The notes under the pieces were generated by a model. That model saw only the letters and a list, made by a program, of their open reading frames with translations, was not told where the DNA came from and ran no database searches. A stretch of DNA of 64,000 bases from Mesorhizobium sp. YM1C-6-2 (lineage in GTDB: Bacteria > Pseudomonadota > Alphaproteobacteria > Rhizobiales > Rhizobiaceae). Below are positions 39,081 to 48,319 of this stretch, in pieces (positions within the stretch are counted from its first letter, which is position 1; the number at the start of each line of letters is the position of its first letter). Position numbers and translations under genes: made by a program. Location: contig NZ_RCIZ01000005.1 in the NCBI RefSeq assembly GCF_003666685.1, positions 310,001 through 374,000 of the forward strand. The letters are read 5' to 3'.

Positions 39081-41026
39081 ACGGCCGGCTTGAAACCTGC
39101 CCGCTCCAGCGCAGCATGAATCTCGGGTGACCGAAGGGCGGCTACAAAAGCCTGGACCGCCGGCCGCTGCTTGCGCTCCGACACCAGCGCGAAGTCGTAG
39201 TGCTCTTCCGTCAGCGGTATAAAGCCGAGCCCGGCCGCATGCGCCACCGGCGCGATGGTGACGCCCCAGTCCGCGCGTTGCTGGGCGACGGCGGCGGCGA
39301 CAGCGTTGTGCGAGCGCGGCTGGTTCCAGTAGCCGTCGGGGCGGGCCGGGCCGAGCAACTGATCGATCAGGATGCGCGTTCCCGCGCCCTGATTGCGGTT
39401 GACCATCATGCAATCGGGATCGGCGAGCGCCGCGCGGACCGCCTCCTCGGCGCCGCGGCCCTCGAAGCGTGCGTCGCCGGGGCGGAACACCAGTCCCTGC
39501 ATGCGCCGCCAGCCGGGCACCAGTTCGAGGCCCTCGCTCAGGAAGCTTTCATTGTAGCTCTGGGTCTTCGGGTCGAAGAGATGGATCGGCGCAAGGTCGC
39601 ACTCGCCACGCTTGGCTGCGGCAAGTCCGCCGAGGCTTCCAACCGCCAGCGAGCGCACCGAAATCCCGCCGCGCGAGAGTTCGCCCATGACCAGATCGAG
39701 GCCTGTGCAGTGACTGCCGATGACGACGAGGTCGGGAACGCGCACCTGCGGCGTGAACAGAGTGACCGACACGTCGGCGCCGGCGGGCATGTGATCGGCC
39801 AGGGCCTCGATACGAATGAAGCCGTCGGCCTGGGTGAAGGAGGTGATGGCGCCCGAGCCCTTGCCGGTCGCATAGGCCGCGAGCCCCTCCTGTCCCTGCA
39901 CTAGCGACACCATGACGAACTCGGTGCGCCCGAGTTCGGACGGAATGCGGAACGGAATTCGCGCGTTCACCTGCGCGTCGACGCGCGGCGGCAGCCCTGC
40001 CATGCGCCTGAGCACCGGCACCACCATGTCGTGGAAGGTGAACATCGCCGAGGTCGGAAATCCCGGCAGGATGATGACCGGCTTGCCGTCGCACACCGCC
40101 AGACAGAGCGGCTTGCCGGGTTTCAGCGCCACGCCGTGGGCGATGATGCCCGGCTTGCCGAGCCGGCCGATGATGCGATGGCTGACGTCCCCTGCCCCCT
40201 TGGACGTGCCGCCCGACAGGATCAGGACGTCATGCGCCGCGAGCGCGTCGCGCATCGCTTGCTCGAGCTTGGCTTCGTCATCCGGAAAGGCACCCAGAAA
40301 ATGCGCTTCCCCGCCATTTTCAGTGACGGCCGCGCTTACGATCGGGCCATTGGCATCGTAGATGCCGGCCGGCGGCAGCGGCTCGCCCGGCTGGACGAGT
40401 TCGTCGCCGGTTGAGAGGATGGCGACGCGTGGCTTGCGAGCCACCGTTACCTCTGCGATCCCACAGGCGGCGAGCATGCCGATCTCGCGCGAGCCGATCA
40501 CCGTTCCGGCGCGCAGCACGACCTCCCCTCGCGCCATGTCGGACCCGGCGCTGGAGACGAACTGGCCCGGCGCGACGCCGCGCCTCACCTCGATGACGCC
40601 CGCTTCCGCCGGATGCGTGTGCTCCACCATGATGATCGCGTCGGCGCCGCGCGGCAGCGGTCCGCCTGTCGCAATGGGCGTGGCGGTTCCAGCCAACACC
40701 GGCAATCGCGGGACCGTACCGCAGGCAATCGTTTCGGTGTTGAGGGCAAGCCGGACCGGGCGCGCCTGCGAGGCGTCGGCAACGTCGGCCGCGCGCAATG
40801 CAAAACCGTCGACGTTGGAGCGGTCGAAGGGCGGCACGTCGATCGGCGCCACGACGTCATCCGCCAGCGCCAGCCCGAGCGTATCGGCCACGGCGCGCGT
40901 TTCGGTCGGCAGCGGCCTGGGAAACAGCGCTGCCTCGAAGCGCGCCAGCGCCTCCTCGCGCGACAGTATCGTCAGGAACTGTTCCTGGCCGGTGTGCTGC
41001 CGGTTCGAGGATGGAGAATTCGTCAT
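39077..41026 (-). CDS. MoeA fused to a PBP-like (PF12727-type) domain
   Basis: The 649-residue protein combines a full MoeA part (about 20-420: [72 protein letters not shown]) with a C-terminal domain (about 440-645) shaped like a substrate-binding protein ([52 protein letters not shown]). The ATG at 41026 begins MTNSPSS. The same PBP-like domain type ends the HTH regulator at 44574. It is last gene of the tup operon, ten bases after the preceding MoeA-like gene. An oxyanion- or cofactor-sensing role for the extra domain is inference. Confidence 0.9.
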   Translation of the reverse strand: MTNSPSSNRQHTGQEQFLTILSREEALARFEAALFPRPLPTETRAVADTLGLALADDVVAPIDVPPFDRSNVDGFALRAADVADASQARPVRLALNTETIACGTVPRLPVLAGTATPIATGGPLPRGADAIIMVEHTHPAEAGVIEVRRGVAPGQFVSSAGSDMARGEVVLRAGTVIGSREIGMLAACGIAEVTVARKPRVAILSTGDELVQPGEPLPPAGIYDANGPIVSAAVTENGGEAHFLGAFPDDEAKLEQAMRDALAAHDVLILSGGTSKGAGDVSHRIIGRLGKPGIIAHGVALKPGKPLCLAVCDGKPVIILPGFPTSAMFTFHDMVVPVLRRMAGLPPRVDAQVNARIPFRIPSELGRTEFVMVSLVQGQEGLAAYATGKGSGAITSFTQADGFIRIEALADHMPAGADVSVTLFTPQVRVPDLVVIGSHCTGLDLVMGELSRGGISVRSLAVGSLGGLAAAKRGECDLAPIHLFDPKTQSYNESFLSEGLELVPGWRRMQGLVFRPGDARFEGRGAEEAVRAALADPDCMMVNRNQGAGTRILIDQLLGPARPDGYWNQPRSHNAVAAAVAQQRADWGVTIAPVAHAAGLGFIPLTEEHYDFALVSERKQRPAVQAFVAALRSPEIHAALERAGFKPAV

Positions 41027-41036
41027 GTCGGCTGGC

Positions 41037-42167
41037 TCAATCCAGGTTGCGGAGCGGAAGGGCGGCAACGGGCGTACCGACGGCATATCCCTCGCTGTTG
41101 TCAGGGATTGCAACCCAGGCATCGGCAAGCCGCATCGCATCCAGCGAAAAATCGCCGACGGCGAGCGGCATCCACGTGCCCCGCTCCCTGCCGACCAGGG
41201 CGATCTCGCAGAGCCCGACCGCCGATGAGATTTTGCGCGCGAGCGGCAGGGCGATCCCGGCTCGCTCCGACCGGCCCGACAAACGATCCAGGACCGGCTG
41301 GACGAGGGCAAGATATCCGGCGAAGGCCTGGTCGGGCAAGCCGGCCAACGCAACCACCGGCGTGCTGCCGAGCCGACCGATCGCTGTGGTTCCGCCGGGA
41401 GCTAGGGCAAGCCGGTGCGCGATCAACGCGCCGCGGCGCGCGAGCGCCTCGGCTGTCACGTCGGCGCGACCGTCTCCGGTTCCTCCGACCAGGAGAAGCA
41501 GATCGCAGGGCTCACCATCGAGTGCTGCGGCGATCGCGGCCGCGTCACGCGTCTTTATCTCCGTCGCGGCAACTGTCACACCCGCGACCTTCAGGCTCTC
41601 CGCCACGAGAAATCGCGATAGCGTCTCGCCGCTCGCGGCGGCGACATCGATCAGGCGGACATGTGGGGTCCGCACGGCAATCTGGCTCAATCCCAGTTTG
41701 CGAGCGACCAGCAGGTCTGTGACCGACAGGTTTCGCCCCGCCAGCACCACCGGACGGCCCGCCGCCAGATCCTCACCGGCGCGGCGGATGCCCTGGCCGG
41801 GCGCTGCTTCGCCGACGGCCTGGGCCATCGGGCCGCTGCAATCGATGAGATCGGCCTGCAGCACGCAGTCGCAGCCTTCCGGCATGGCGTCGCCCGTCGC
41901 CACCCAGGTTGGAGCCGCGGCCAGCATCAGCGGCGAATAGGCTGACGCGCCGACGAGATCGAGCGCGCGGCACGCCCAACCATCCGTGGCGGCGATGCTG
42001 TGAGCGGGCTCCGCATCCTGGAGGGCCGGCATCTCGGCCGCAACGCGGCCGAGCGCCTCGTCAAGCGCAACGGAGCGGGAAACAACCGGCGCCAGACCAT
42101 CGAGAAGCGCGGCAAGCGCCGCTTCGACGCTGGTCAAGGCGCCGGTCGGAGGAAGCGTTCTCATCAT
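41037..42167 (-). CDS. Divergent MoeA-like protein
   Basis: A 376-residue protein with MoeA layout but weak motifs: AATDGWACRALDLVG replaces the usual SAVDGYA segment, then GDAMPEGCDCVLQAD, GQGIRRAGEDLAAG, and a MoCF-like LLLLVGGTGDGRADVTAEAL. PVVALAGLPDQAFAGYL stands for the PxxGLPGNPVS loop. Some catalytic positions look altered, so it may act in metal selection or be a partner of the fusion gene. It lies 43 bases after tupA in the same operon. The start is MMRT (42167 or 42164); a TTG further up is unlikely. Confidence 0.8.
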   Translation of the reverse strand: MMRTLPPTGALTSVEAALAALLDGLAPVVSRSVALDEALGRVAAEMPALQDAEPAHSIAATDGWACRALDLVGASAYSPLMLAAAPTWVATGDAMPEGCDCVLQADLIDCSGPMAQAVGEAAPGQGIRRAGEDLAAGRPVVLAGRNLSVTDLLVARKLGLSQIAVRTPHVRLIDVAAASGETLSRFLVAESLKVAGVTVAATEIKTRDAAAIAAALDGEPCDLLLLVGGTGDGRADVTAEALARRGALIAHRLALAPGGTTAIGRLGSTPVVALAGLPDQAFAGYLALVQPVLDRLSGRSERAGIALPLARKISSAVGLCEIALVGRERGTWMPLAVGDFSLDAMRLADAWVAIPDNSEGYAVGTPVAALPLRNLD

Positions 42168-42209
42168 GTCCCGATGATGGGACAGACGCCAGTCGCTTTG
42201 CAACCGGCC

Positions 42210-43043
42210 TCAGGAGCGATCCTGCGTCGCGTTCGGGAAGAAGAGCTGCTGCCCGTCGATCTTGTATTCGCCGATCGCCGCCTGCCCTTCCGGCGAGATC
42301 AGCCAGTCGATGAAGCTCTGGCCGGCCTCCGCCTTGACGCTGGGATGCTTCTCCGGGTTCACCAGCATGACGCCGTACTGGTTGAACAGCCGCTTGTCGC
42401 CTTCCACCACGATGTCGAGGTCGCCGCGGTTCTTGAAAGAGAGCCAGGTGCCGCGGTCGGAAAGGACATAGGCGTTCATGGCGGAGGCGGTATTGAGCGC
42501 CGCGCCCATGCCCTGTCCGATCTCCTTGTACCAGGGGCCCTTTGCCGCATCGATGTCGACGCCGGCCACCTTCCAGAGCTTCAGTTCGGCGGAATGGGTG
42601 CCGGACTTGTCGCCCCTGGAAACGAAGGGCGCTCCCTTGGTCTGGATCGCCGTGAGGGCGGCGGCGATGTCCTTGCTGCCGCTGATCCCTGCCGGATCGC
42701 TCTTCGGGCCGATCAGCACGAAGTCGTTGTACATGACGTCGAAGCGTTTCACGCCAAAACCCTCCTCGAGGAATTTCTCCTCCTGGGCCTTGGCGTGGAC
42801 GAACACCACGTCGGCATCGCCGCGGCGGGCGGTATCGAGGGCCTGCCCGGTCCCCTGCGCCACGACCTTGACGTCGATGCCGGTCTTCGCCTCGAACAGG
42901 GGGAGAATGTGGTCGAACAGGCCGGAATCCTGTGTGGAGGTCGTCGATGCGACGACGATCGACTGGTCCTGGGCCAGGGCAGGCGCGCCGCCGGCCAGCA
43001 TCAGCAGCGCGGTGAGTGCAGAGAACATTCGGCGAGTCAGCAT
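42210..43043 (-). CDS. tupA: Tungstate-type ABC transporter, substrate-binding protein
   Basis: The periplasmic oxyanion-binding protein is 277 residues. The signal peptide runs MLTRRMFSALTALLMLAGGAP with cleavage after ALA. The motif VVASTTSTQDSGLFDHILPLFEAK includes TTST (34-37), the TupA anion-binding signature that differs from ModA. Further landmarks are FVSRGDKSGTHSAELKLW and YVLSDRGTWLSF. GGAG lies six bases before the ATG at 43043, excluding longer frame extensions. Tungstate rather than molybdate preference is family-based inference. Confidence 0.92.
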   Translation of the reverse strand: MLTRRMFSALTALLMLAGGAPALAQDQSIVVASTTSTQDSGLFDHILPLFEAKTGIDVKVVAQGTGQALDTARRGDADVVFVHAKAQEEKFLEEGFGVKRFDVMYNDFVLIGPKSDPAGISGSKDIAAALTAIQTKGAPFVSRGDKSGTHSAELKLWKVAGVDIDAAKGPWYKEIGQGMGAALNTASAMNAYVLSDRGTWLSFKNRGDLDIVVEGDKRLFNQYGVMLVNPEKHPSVKAEAGQSFIDWLISPEGQAAIGEYKIDGQQLFFPNATQDRS

Positions 43044-43063
43044 CTCAATCTCCATTCGGTTGC

Positions 43064-43786
43064 TCAAAGGACAAGATCGCCGCGCACGAAGGCAGCGGCT
43101 TGCGGGGTTGCCGGGCGGTCCAGGAAATCGCTGGCGGCGGCATGCTCGAAAAGACGGCCGCGGACCAGGAAGACGACATCCCCGGCAAGCCTGCGCACCT
43201 GGCCGAGATCGTGCGAAGCCATGACGATTTTCGTGCCCGAACGGGCGGCGTCGAGAATGATCTCCTCGACGAAGCGTGTCGCGGCCGGATCGAGACTGGC
43301 CGTCGGCTCGTCGAGCAGGAGGATTTCCGGCTGGCGCCCCAGCGCGCGGGCAAGCGCCAGCCGCTGCTGCTCGCCGCCGGACAAGCGGCGCGCCGGCCGC
43401 GAGGCAAGAGCGCTGAGGCCGACCCGGTCGAGCAATTCCTCGGTGCGCCGGGTGCGCAAGCCGCGCGGGCAGCCGGCCTGGGCGAGCCCGTAGGCGACAT
43501 TGGCGGCGGCGGAACGGCGCAGCATCACCGGCTTCTGGAAAAGGATGGCGCGGCGCTCCGGTCCCGCATCGGCCCGGCCGCCCCAACTCACGGCGCCTGT
43601 CGACGGTTCGGCCAACCCCATGCAGAGCCGAAGCAGGGAGGTCTTGCCCGATCCGTTGGGGCCGAGGATGAGCGTCGGCGCACCCGGCCCGATCGTCAGG
43701 TTCACCCGGTCGAGTATCGTCGTCGCGCCAGCGGTCAGCGACACGTCGTCGAAAGCCAGGGGAAGATCGCTCGCTGCAGCACGCAT
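43064..43786 (-). CDS. tupC: Tungstate-type ABC transporter, ATP-binding protein
   Basis: A 240-residue ATPase. Walker A is GPNGSGKTSLL (about 43-53), the signature is LSGGEQQRLALARAL, Walker B is ILLLDEPTASLD, and the switch His is in ASHDLGQVRRL. It follows the permease stop after three bases and is followed by tupA after 20. There is no C-terminal TOBE/mop domain, unlike ModC, which fits the Tup group. Confidence 0.92.
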   Translation of the reverse strand: MRAAASDLPLAFDDVSLTAGATTILDRVNLTIGPGAPTLILGPNGSGKTSLLRLCMGLAEPSTGAVSWGGRADAGPERRAILFQKPVMLRRSAAANVAYGLAQAGCPRGLRTRRTEELLDRVGLSALASRPARRLSGGEQQRLALARALGRQPEILLLDEPTASLDPAATRFVEEIILDAARSGTKIVMASHDLGQVRRLAGDVVFLVRGRLFEHAAASDFLDRPATPQAAAFVRGDLVL

Positions 43787-43789
43787 CCC

Positions 43790-44482
43790 CTAACCCGCCC
43801 GTTGCTCGGACCACAGCCGCACGCCCCAGGCGGCAGCGTTGATCAGCAGGATGAGGAAAATCAGGATGAGGCCGAGGCCCATCGCCAGCGGCAGGTTGCC
43901 CTTCGAGGTTTCCAGCGCGATGGTGGTCGTCATGGTGCGCGTGAAGCCGTCGATATTGCCGCCGACGATCATCACCGTGCCCACCTCGGCCGCGGCCCTG
44001 CCGAAACCCGCGAGCAGCGCGGTGACGAGGCTGAAGCGGCTGTCCCACAGCAAGGTGGCCACCTGCCCCGCCGGACCGACGCCCATCGCGGTCAGTTCCT
44101 CGCGGTATTCGAGCCACAGATCCTCGACCGTCTGGCGCGTCAGCGCGGCAATGATCGGCAGCACCAGAAGCGCCTGCGCGATGACCATGGCGGTCGGCGT
44201 GAACAGAAGCCCGAGTTCGCCGAGCGGTCCGGAGCGCGACAGCAGCAGATAGACGGTCAAGCCGACCACCACGGGCGGCAGGCCCATGAAACCGTTCAGC
44301 ACCACGACAACGGCAGAGCGGCCCGGGAAACGCATCAGCGCGAGCATGGCGCCCAGCGGCAAGCCAACGACCAGGGCGATCGCGACAGCCGACAGGCTGA
44401 CGGCAAGCGACAGCCGCACGATCGCGAACAGTGTCGCGTCGCCGGACGCGATGAGCTGCCACGCGCTGACTGTTTCCGACAT
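43790..44482 (-). CDS. tupB: Tungstate-type ABC transporter, permease
   Basis: A 230-residue inner-membrane subunit with five or six hydrophobic segments. The EAA-like cytoplasmic loop appears as EYREELTAMGVGPAGQVATLLWDSRFSLVTALLAGFGRAAAEVG. It is first in the operon tupBCA-moeA-like-moeA-PBP and divergent from the HTH-PBP regulator across 91 bases, which must hold both promoters. Confidence 0.92.
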   Translation of the reverse strand: MSETVSAWQLIASGDATLFAIVRLSLAVSLSAVAIALVVGLPLGAMLALMRFPGRSAVVVVLNGFMGLPPVVVGLTVYLLLSRSGPLGELGLLFTPTAMVIAQALLVLPIIAALTRQTVEDLWLEYREELTAMGVGPAGQVATLLWDSRFSLVTALLAGFGRAAAEVGTVMIVGGNIDGFTRTMTTTIALETSKGNLPLAMGLGLILIFLILLINAAAWGVRLWSEQRAG

Positions 44483-44573
44483 TAGCCTCGCCTACTCACC
44501 AAGCCGTTTCACGCAGCTTTTCCCAAAAAGTCAAATTGTTGAAACAGCACAGGAATATGCATAAGAATGCAGG
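44483..44573. promoter_or_regulatory. Divergent control region between tupB and the HTH-PBP regulator
   Basis: The 91-base gap contains the interrupted palindrome TGCATAAGAATGCA (44558-44571) just before the regulator start, and an AT-rich stretch TCAAATTGTTGAAACAG. Both are candidate operators for the adjacent HTH protein. No canonical ModE site was recognised. Confidence 0.45.
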
Positions 44574-45449
44574 ATGAAACTGCTGACCACCTCCGAAGCC
44601 GCCGACTATCTGCGCATTGGCGAGCGCAAGCTTTACGAGCTGGTCGCAGAGGGGCACATCCCGTGCAGCAAGGTGGCCGGCAAGTGGCTCTTTCCGCGGC
44701 ATGAGCTCGACCGCTGGGTGATGTCCGGGCTTGCGCGGCCTTCGGGAATGCTCCCGCACGAGCCGCCGCCGATCGTCGGAGGAAGCCAGGACGACCTGCT
44801 CGAATGGACCCTGCGCCAGTCGGGCTCCGGCCTGGCCTCGCTCACCGAGGGCACGGAAGGCGGCGTCGCCCGCCTGCTGCAGGGCGAGGCCGCGGTCGCG
44901 GCGATCCATTTTCACAGCGAAGCCGACGACGCGAATGTCGCCGCGGTGGCTGCCATGCCGCGGCTCTACGATGCGGTCCTGGTCGGCTTCGCGCGTCGCG
45001 AACAGGGCCTGCTGCTACCGCCGGGCAATCCGAGATCGCTGAACAGCCTCGCCGACGTGATTGCGTCCGGCGCAAGGATAGCCGTCCGGCAACGCGGGGC
45101 CGGGGCGGATATGCTGCTTACCCTGCTGCTGGCGGGCATCGGTGCCAAGCCCGGCGACCTCAACCGGCTGGAGCCACCCTGCCTCACCGGTCCCGACCTG
45201 GCGGCGACCGTCCGCACCGGGCGCGCCGATTGCGGCATCGCCACGCACGCTGCCGCACGCGCCGCTGGTCTGGATTTCGTGCCGCTGGCCTGGGAGAACT
45301 TCGATCTCCTGATGCGGCAGCGAACCTACTTCCAGCCTTCGATCCAGGCGCTTTTGCGGTTCTTGGGCGAGGAAAGCTTTGCCGGGCGCGCCGCCGAGCT
45401 TGCCGGCTACGATCCAAGCCCCGCCGGGCAGATTCGGTTCTTCAAGTAA
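44574..45449 (+). CDS. HTH regulator with PBP-like ligand domain, probable W/Mo sensor
   Basis: A 291-residue protein. Residues 1-50 form an excisionase/MerR-like DNA-binding domain (LLTTSEAADYLRIGERKLYELVAEGHIPCSKVAGKWLF). Residues about 75-285 are a PBP-like domain of the same type as in the MoeA fusion (AVRQRGAGADMLLTLLLAGIG, ADCGIATHAAARAAGLDFVPLAWENFDLLM). It is divergent from tupBCA, so it probably controls the importer in response to tungstate, molybdate or cofactor. Its last 64 codons are duplicated at 48539-48731. Confidence 0.88.
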   Translation: MKLLTTSEAADYLRIGERKLYELVAEGHIPCSKVAGKWLFPRHELDRWVMSGLARPSGMLPHEPPPIVGGSQDDLLEWTLRQSGSGLASLTEGTEGGVARLLQGEAAVAAIHFHSEADDANVAAVAAMPRLYDAVLVGFARREQGLLLPPGNPRSLNSLADVIASGARIAVRQRGAGADMLLTLLLAGIGAKPGDLNRLEPPCLTGPDLAATVRTGRADCGIATHAAARAAGLDFVPLAWENFDLLMRQRTYFQPSIQALLRFLGEESFAGRAAELAGYDPSPAGQIRFFK

Positions 45450-45537
45450 GGCGCCGCTCCTGCCAAGGGCCGCGTCTCGTCTCAGCCGAGATCTATCTCG
45501 CCTTCGACGACGTGGTTCAGGCCGGTGGCCTCCAACG
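45257..45537. repeat. Left copy of a 281-bp direct repeat flanking an inserted segment
   Basis: Covers the last third of the HTH-PBP gene, the intergenic spacer and the final 18 or so codons of a DUF6494 gene on the minus strand (reading ...TGLNHVVEGEIDLG, then stop). The right copy lies at 48539-48816 with only scattered differences. The DUF6494 remnant here is cut off at about 45538 and has no start. Confidence 0.85.
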
Positions 45538-45543
45538 GAGTGT

Positions 45544-46785
45544 TCACCCAGACATATGCTCCGTGACACTCCCCGATCTGTTGGTCCGTCGCTTCACCGC
45601 TGAATTTCTCCCCGTCGAAGACTCAAGTTTTTGCCCCCGTACAGCATCGCGTACGAGCCGCAGGGGCCTTTCCGCCACCCAGTCCGTAATCCACGCGATC
45701 AACAAGGCGGCCGGGAAGACGAATGCGATTGTCCAGTAGCTCTGGGGCAGGAAAACCGATGCCAAAACGAGAATGGCGTACTGCTGCAGATAGATTGGAT
45801 ATGACAGATCTCCGATTTTTCGGTCGATCGTTTTGCTGAACCTCGGCACCCTCGCGTTCATCAGGAGAACCATGACTAGCGTCAAAAGCGAAAACAACGC
45901 GACGTGGAAGACCGATGTCTCGAACGAAATGGTCTTATGTGACAGAAACCCCGGCATGACCGTCGCGACGGTCGTCCATATACATAGCAGGAAGGCGGCA
46001 ACTGACGCGACGAGTGACGTTCGCGCGGGTTTGGTGGCGACGAAATAAAGAGCAATGCCGAACACGAAGTAGGGAACGAATGAAAATGCCGAAGGCCCGA
46101 AGCCGATGATTGCGCAAGCAAACATAGCAGTGGCCACAAGAGAGGCCACTGCAACGGCTGCACGAACGCTCCATTGCCCGATGAAGACCGCCGCAGCCAC
46201 GACAATGTAGAACAGCACCTCGACCCGCAGAGCCCACACATAAGGCACGAAGAACGCCGCGTTGTCGCAAGGGCCAGGCATGAAGGCAATCGCATTGCAG
46301 GCGAGGTTCCCCCGACTGAACAGTTCGGCGCCGGTGTATGGAACGAGATCGTTCGGCAGGTAGGTCGGAGCCATCCGAAGCGCCAGCAGAATCGCCCCGA
46401 TAGAGAGCACCAGCGAGATGACATAGAGCGGGGCAATGCGCAGGAACCGATTCATCGCGAATGCCACCGGTCTACCGCGATAGAACTTCACAGCCGCCTC
46501 CGTCATGACAAAACCGGAGAGCGTGAAGAACATGAGCACGGCAATGGATCCCGTCGCCCAGCTACCCCAATCCGCCTTTGGACCGACGTGTCCGACGTGC
46601 TGTACGATGACAAGCATGGCCAGGGTCGTCCGGAAAATCCCGAACGGGCGATAGCCGATAACCTCGCTGGAGCCGTGTGACCATTGTATCCCGTCACGAG
46701 GCGAACATACCTCGATCACGGGAATTTTGCCGGCGGCCGATGCAATTGCAGGCGGCCTAGCGGGAAAGGGGGTCACATCCGCCAT
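45544..46785 (-). CDS. Acyltransferase-3 family membrane protein (OafA/YrhL-like)
   Basis: A 413-residue integral membrane protein with about ten hydrophobic segments. Such enzymes add acyl groups to surface sugars. Family features are YRPFGIFRTTLAMLVIVQHVGH (the catalytic His of the R-x(10)-H pattern), FFTLSGFVMTEAAVKFY, and FLRIAPLYVISLVL. The first 45 residues are an extra hydrophilic tail. Its start overlaps the 3' end of the DUF4091 gene by 29 bases. Lower GC and mixed codon use than neighbours mark it as part of an inserted segment. Confidence 0.9.
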   Translation of the reverse strand: MADVTPFPARPPAIASAAGKIPVIEVCSPRDGIQWSHGSSEVIGYRPFGIFRTTLAMLVIVQHVGHVGPKADWGSWATGSIAVLMFFTLSGFVMTEAAVKFYRGRPVAFAMNRFLRIAPLYVISLVLSIGAILLALRMAPTYLPNDLVPYTGAELFSRGNLACNAIAFMPGPCDNAAFFVPYVWALRVEVLFYIVVAAAVFIGQWSVRAAVAVASLVATAMFACAIIGFGPSAFSFVPYFVFGIALYFVATKPARTSLVASVAAFLLCIWTTVATVMPGFLSHKTISFETSVFHVALFSLLTLVMVLLMNARVPRFSKTIDRKIGDLSYPIYLQQYAILVLASVFLPQSYWTIAFVFPAALLIAWITDWVAERPLRLVRDAVRGQKLESSTGRNSAVKRRTNRSGSVTEHMSG

Positions 46786-48319
46786 TGCCTCTGGTGACGC
46801 TCTCGAGATATTCGCCCAATCGTTGCCGCTGTTGCTCTAGCTTCTGGGGGTCCTTGGTCCATCGACGCCAGGACCGCGCTACGGGATCGACGAAAGCCTT
46901 GGCCTCAAACCGGCAGCCGAGCCCGGCGAGCAGCGCGACGTAATCGTAGTCGTCGACACCGTCGCGAAGCCATTTGAGCCGCATTGATGCGGCGACGCGC
47001 GTGCTGAAACCCGGCCACGGCGGATAAACCAGCATCCCCTCGCCCGGGAAGCCGCTGTAGGTCTGGATGTCGCTCCACGGCGCCTTGGTCCAAAGATCGA
47101 CTTGCCAGTATAGCAACCCCGTCAGTCCAAGGCTCTGGCTGAGAAAGCCGGGCTGGATGCGAAAATTGACCGGCGCAAAGTCGATCTGCCACTTCGGCGA
47201 GTATTCATCCTGCACCAGTGCATTGTACGACCAGACCTCGTCTCCCTTTGCCAGCACCTCGCGAATGCGGTCGCCCGCTTTGTCGTACATGTTCGGGAGC
47301 ACTACCCAGATGTCGACCGCCGAGCGCCCGCTCCCCGACCCGTCGTCGTAGAGTTCTTTCTCGGGCATCATGGTGATGAGATTATCGACGCCTGCTTCAT
47401 GCAGCGCACGACCCCAGGCTTTCACCAAATCCGGCTGGTACGCGCAGAGATCGATTTCGTCTGCCGAATAATTGTATATCCGAAGCCTATTGTCTTGCAG
47501 GGCCAACTCTCGGCGCACTTCGGCAACATCGGGCGGCGGCAGCATCGCGCACCTGACATTGTCGTCGCCGCTCCAAAAGGACAAGCCTGTGGACTTGAGG
47601 CCGCTGCCCTCGATCAACTCGGCTTGCTCGGTCGGCGCTACATGAAGCGGCATGAGCCGATGTGCCAACAACACATCCACGATCGAGCGGTTCATCGCCC
47701 TATCGCGCGCAGCGACCCGGAACAGCGAATTGAGTGCGGGTTGGAGGGGAAGTGCGAAATCCCAGACTCGTACCTGAACGTCGAGACTTGTCTCGTCACC
47801 GCCCGACCGGACGGCAATGCCCAGATTGAATTCGCCGGGGCTAGCGTTTTCCGCGACGCAGACATCGGTCCAGAATAGCCGCGTTGTTTCTCCACTACCG
47901 TCGTTTGCCGCTGTGAAGGTCCACTGAGCGCCCTCCAGGGTTCCCTCGATCGGAATCAGAGCATCCGGGTACCAACCCGCGCCGAGCGGCCGGTTGTCGC
48001 CACGTGGGTCAGGGCTTGGCTGCCTCACTTCGACATAATGCTCTTTGAAGAGCGCAAGATCCCACTCATGGTCAGAGCGCAATTCCAGATCGATGTCGCC
48101 AAGGCCACCACCTTCGCGCCAAACGGCGATCTGAAACGACTCGCATTCGCGGCGGGCTGCGAACAGTTTCAGCGACGACATGGGATTCGGGGGAGCATCT
48201 CGCATGACGCGCTCGAGGCTGGGCACCAGCGCAGCCTTCAAGACGCCCTCGGCATGCGTCGCGGATGCCAAGGCACACTGCATGACGAACAGGGCGAAGA
48301 CGAGCACGCGAAGGGGCAT
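46757..48319 (-). CDS. Exported DUF4091 (glycoside-hydrolase-like) protein
   Basis: A 520-residue protein from an ATG at 48319, which opens a signal peptide (PLRVLVFALFVMQCALASATHA). The frame is open another 59 codons upstream, but those residues look like read-through. The DUF4091 C-terminal signature is seen in YWQVDLWTKAPW and ASMRLKWLRDGVDDYDYVALL, typical of GH123-related putative glycosidases. It is probably secreted and acts on a surface or foreign glycan. It is the first gene of a two-gene unit with the acyltransferase. Confidence 0.85.
   Translation of the reverse strand: MPLRVLVFALFVMQCALASATHAEGVLKAALVPSLERVMRDAPPNPMSSLKLFAARRECESFQIAVWREGGGLGDIDLELRSDHEWDLALFKEHYVEVRQPSPDPRGDNRPLGAGWYPDALIPIEGTLEGAQWTFTAANDGSGETTRLFWTDVCVAENASPGEFNLGIAVRSGGDETSLDVQVRVWDFALPLQPALNSLFRVAARDRAMNRSIVDVLLAHRLMPLHVAPTEQAELIEGSGLKSTGLSFWSGDDNVRCAMLPPPDVAEVRRELALQDNRLRIYNYSADEIDLCAYQPDLVKAWGRALHEAGVDNLITMMPEKELYDDGSGSGRSAVDIWVVLPNMYDKAGDRIREVLAKGDEVWSYNALVQDEYSPKWQIDFAPVNFRIQPGFLSQSLGLTGLLYWQVDLWTKAPWSDIQTYSGFPGEGMLVYPPWPGFSTRVAASMRLKWLRDGVDDYDYVALLAGLGCRFEAKAFVDPVARSWRRWTKDPQKLEQQRQRLGEYLESVTRGNGGCDPLSR

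Noticed and set aside
43044-44462. A minus-strand frame that would extend tupA upstream through tupC and tupB
   Set aside because: The extension lies over the two other transporter genes in another frame; tupA has its own ribosome site and signal peptide at 43043.
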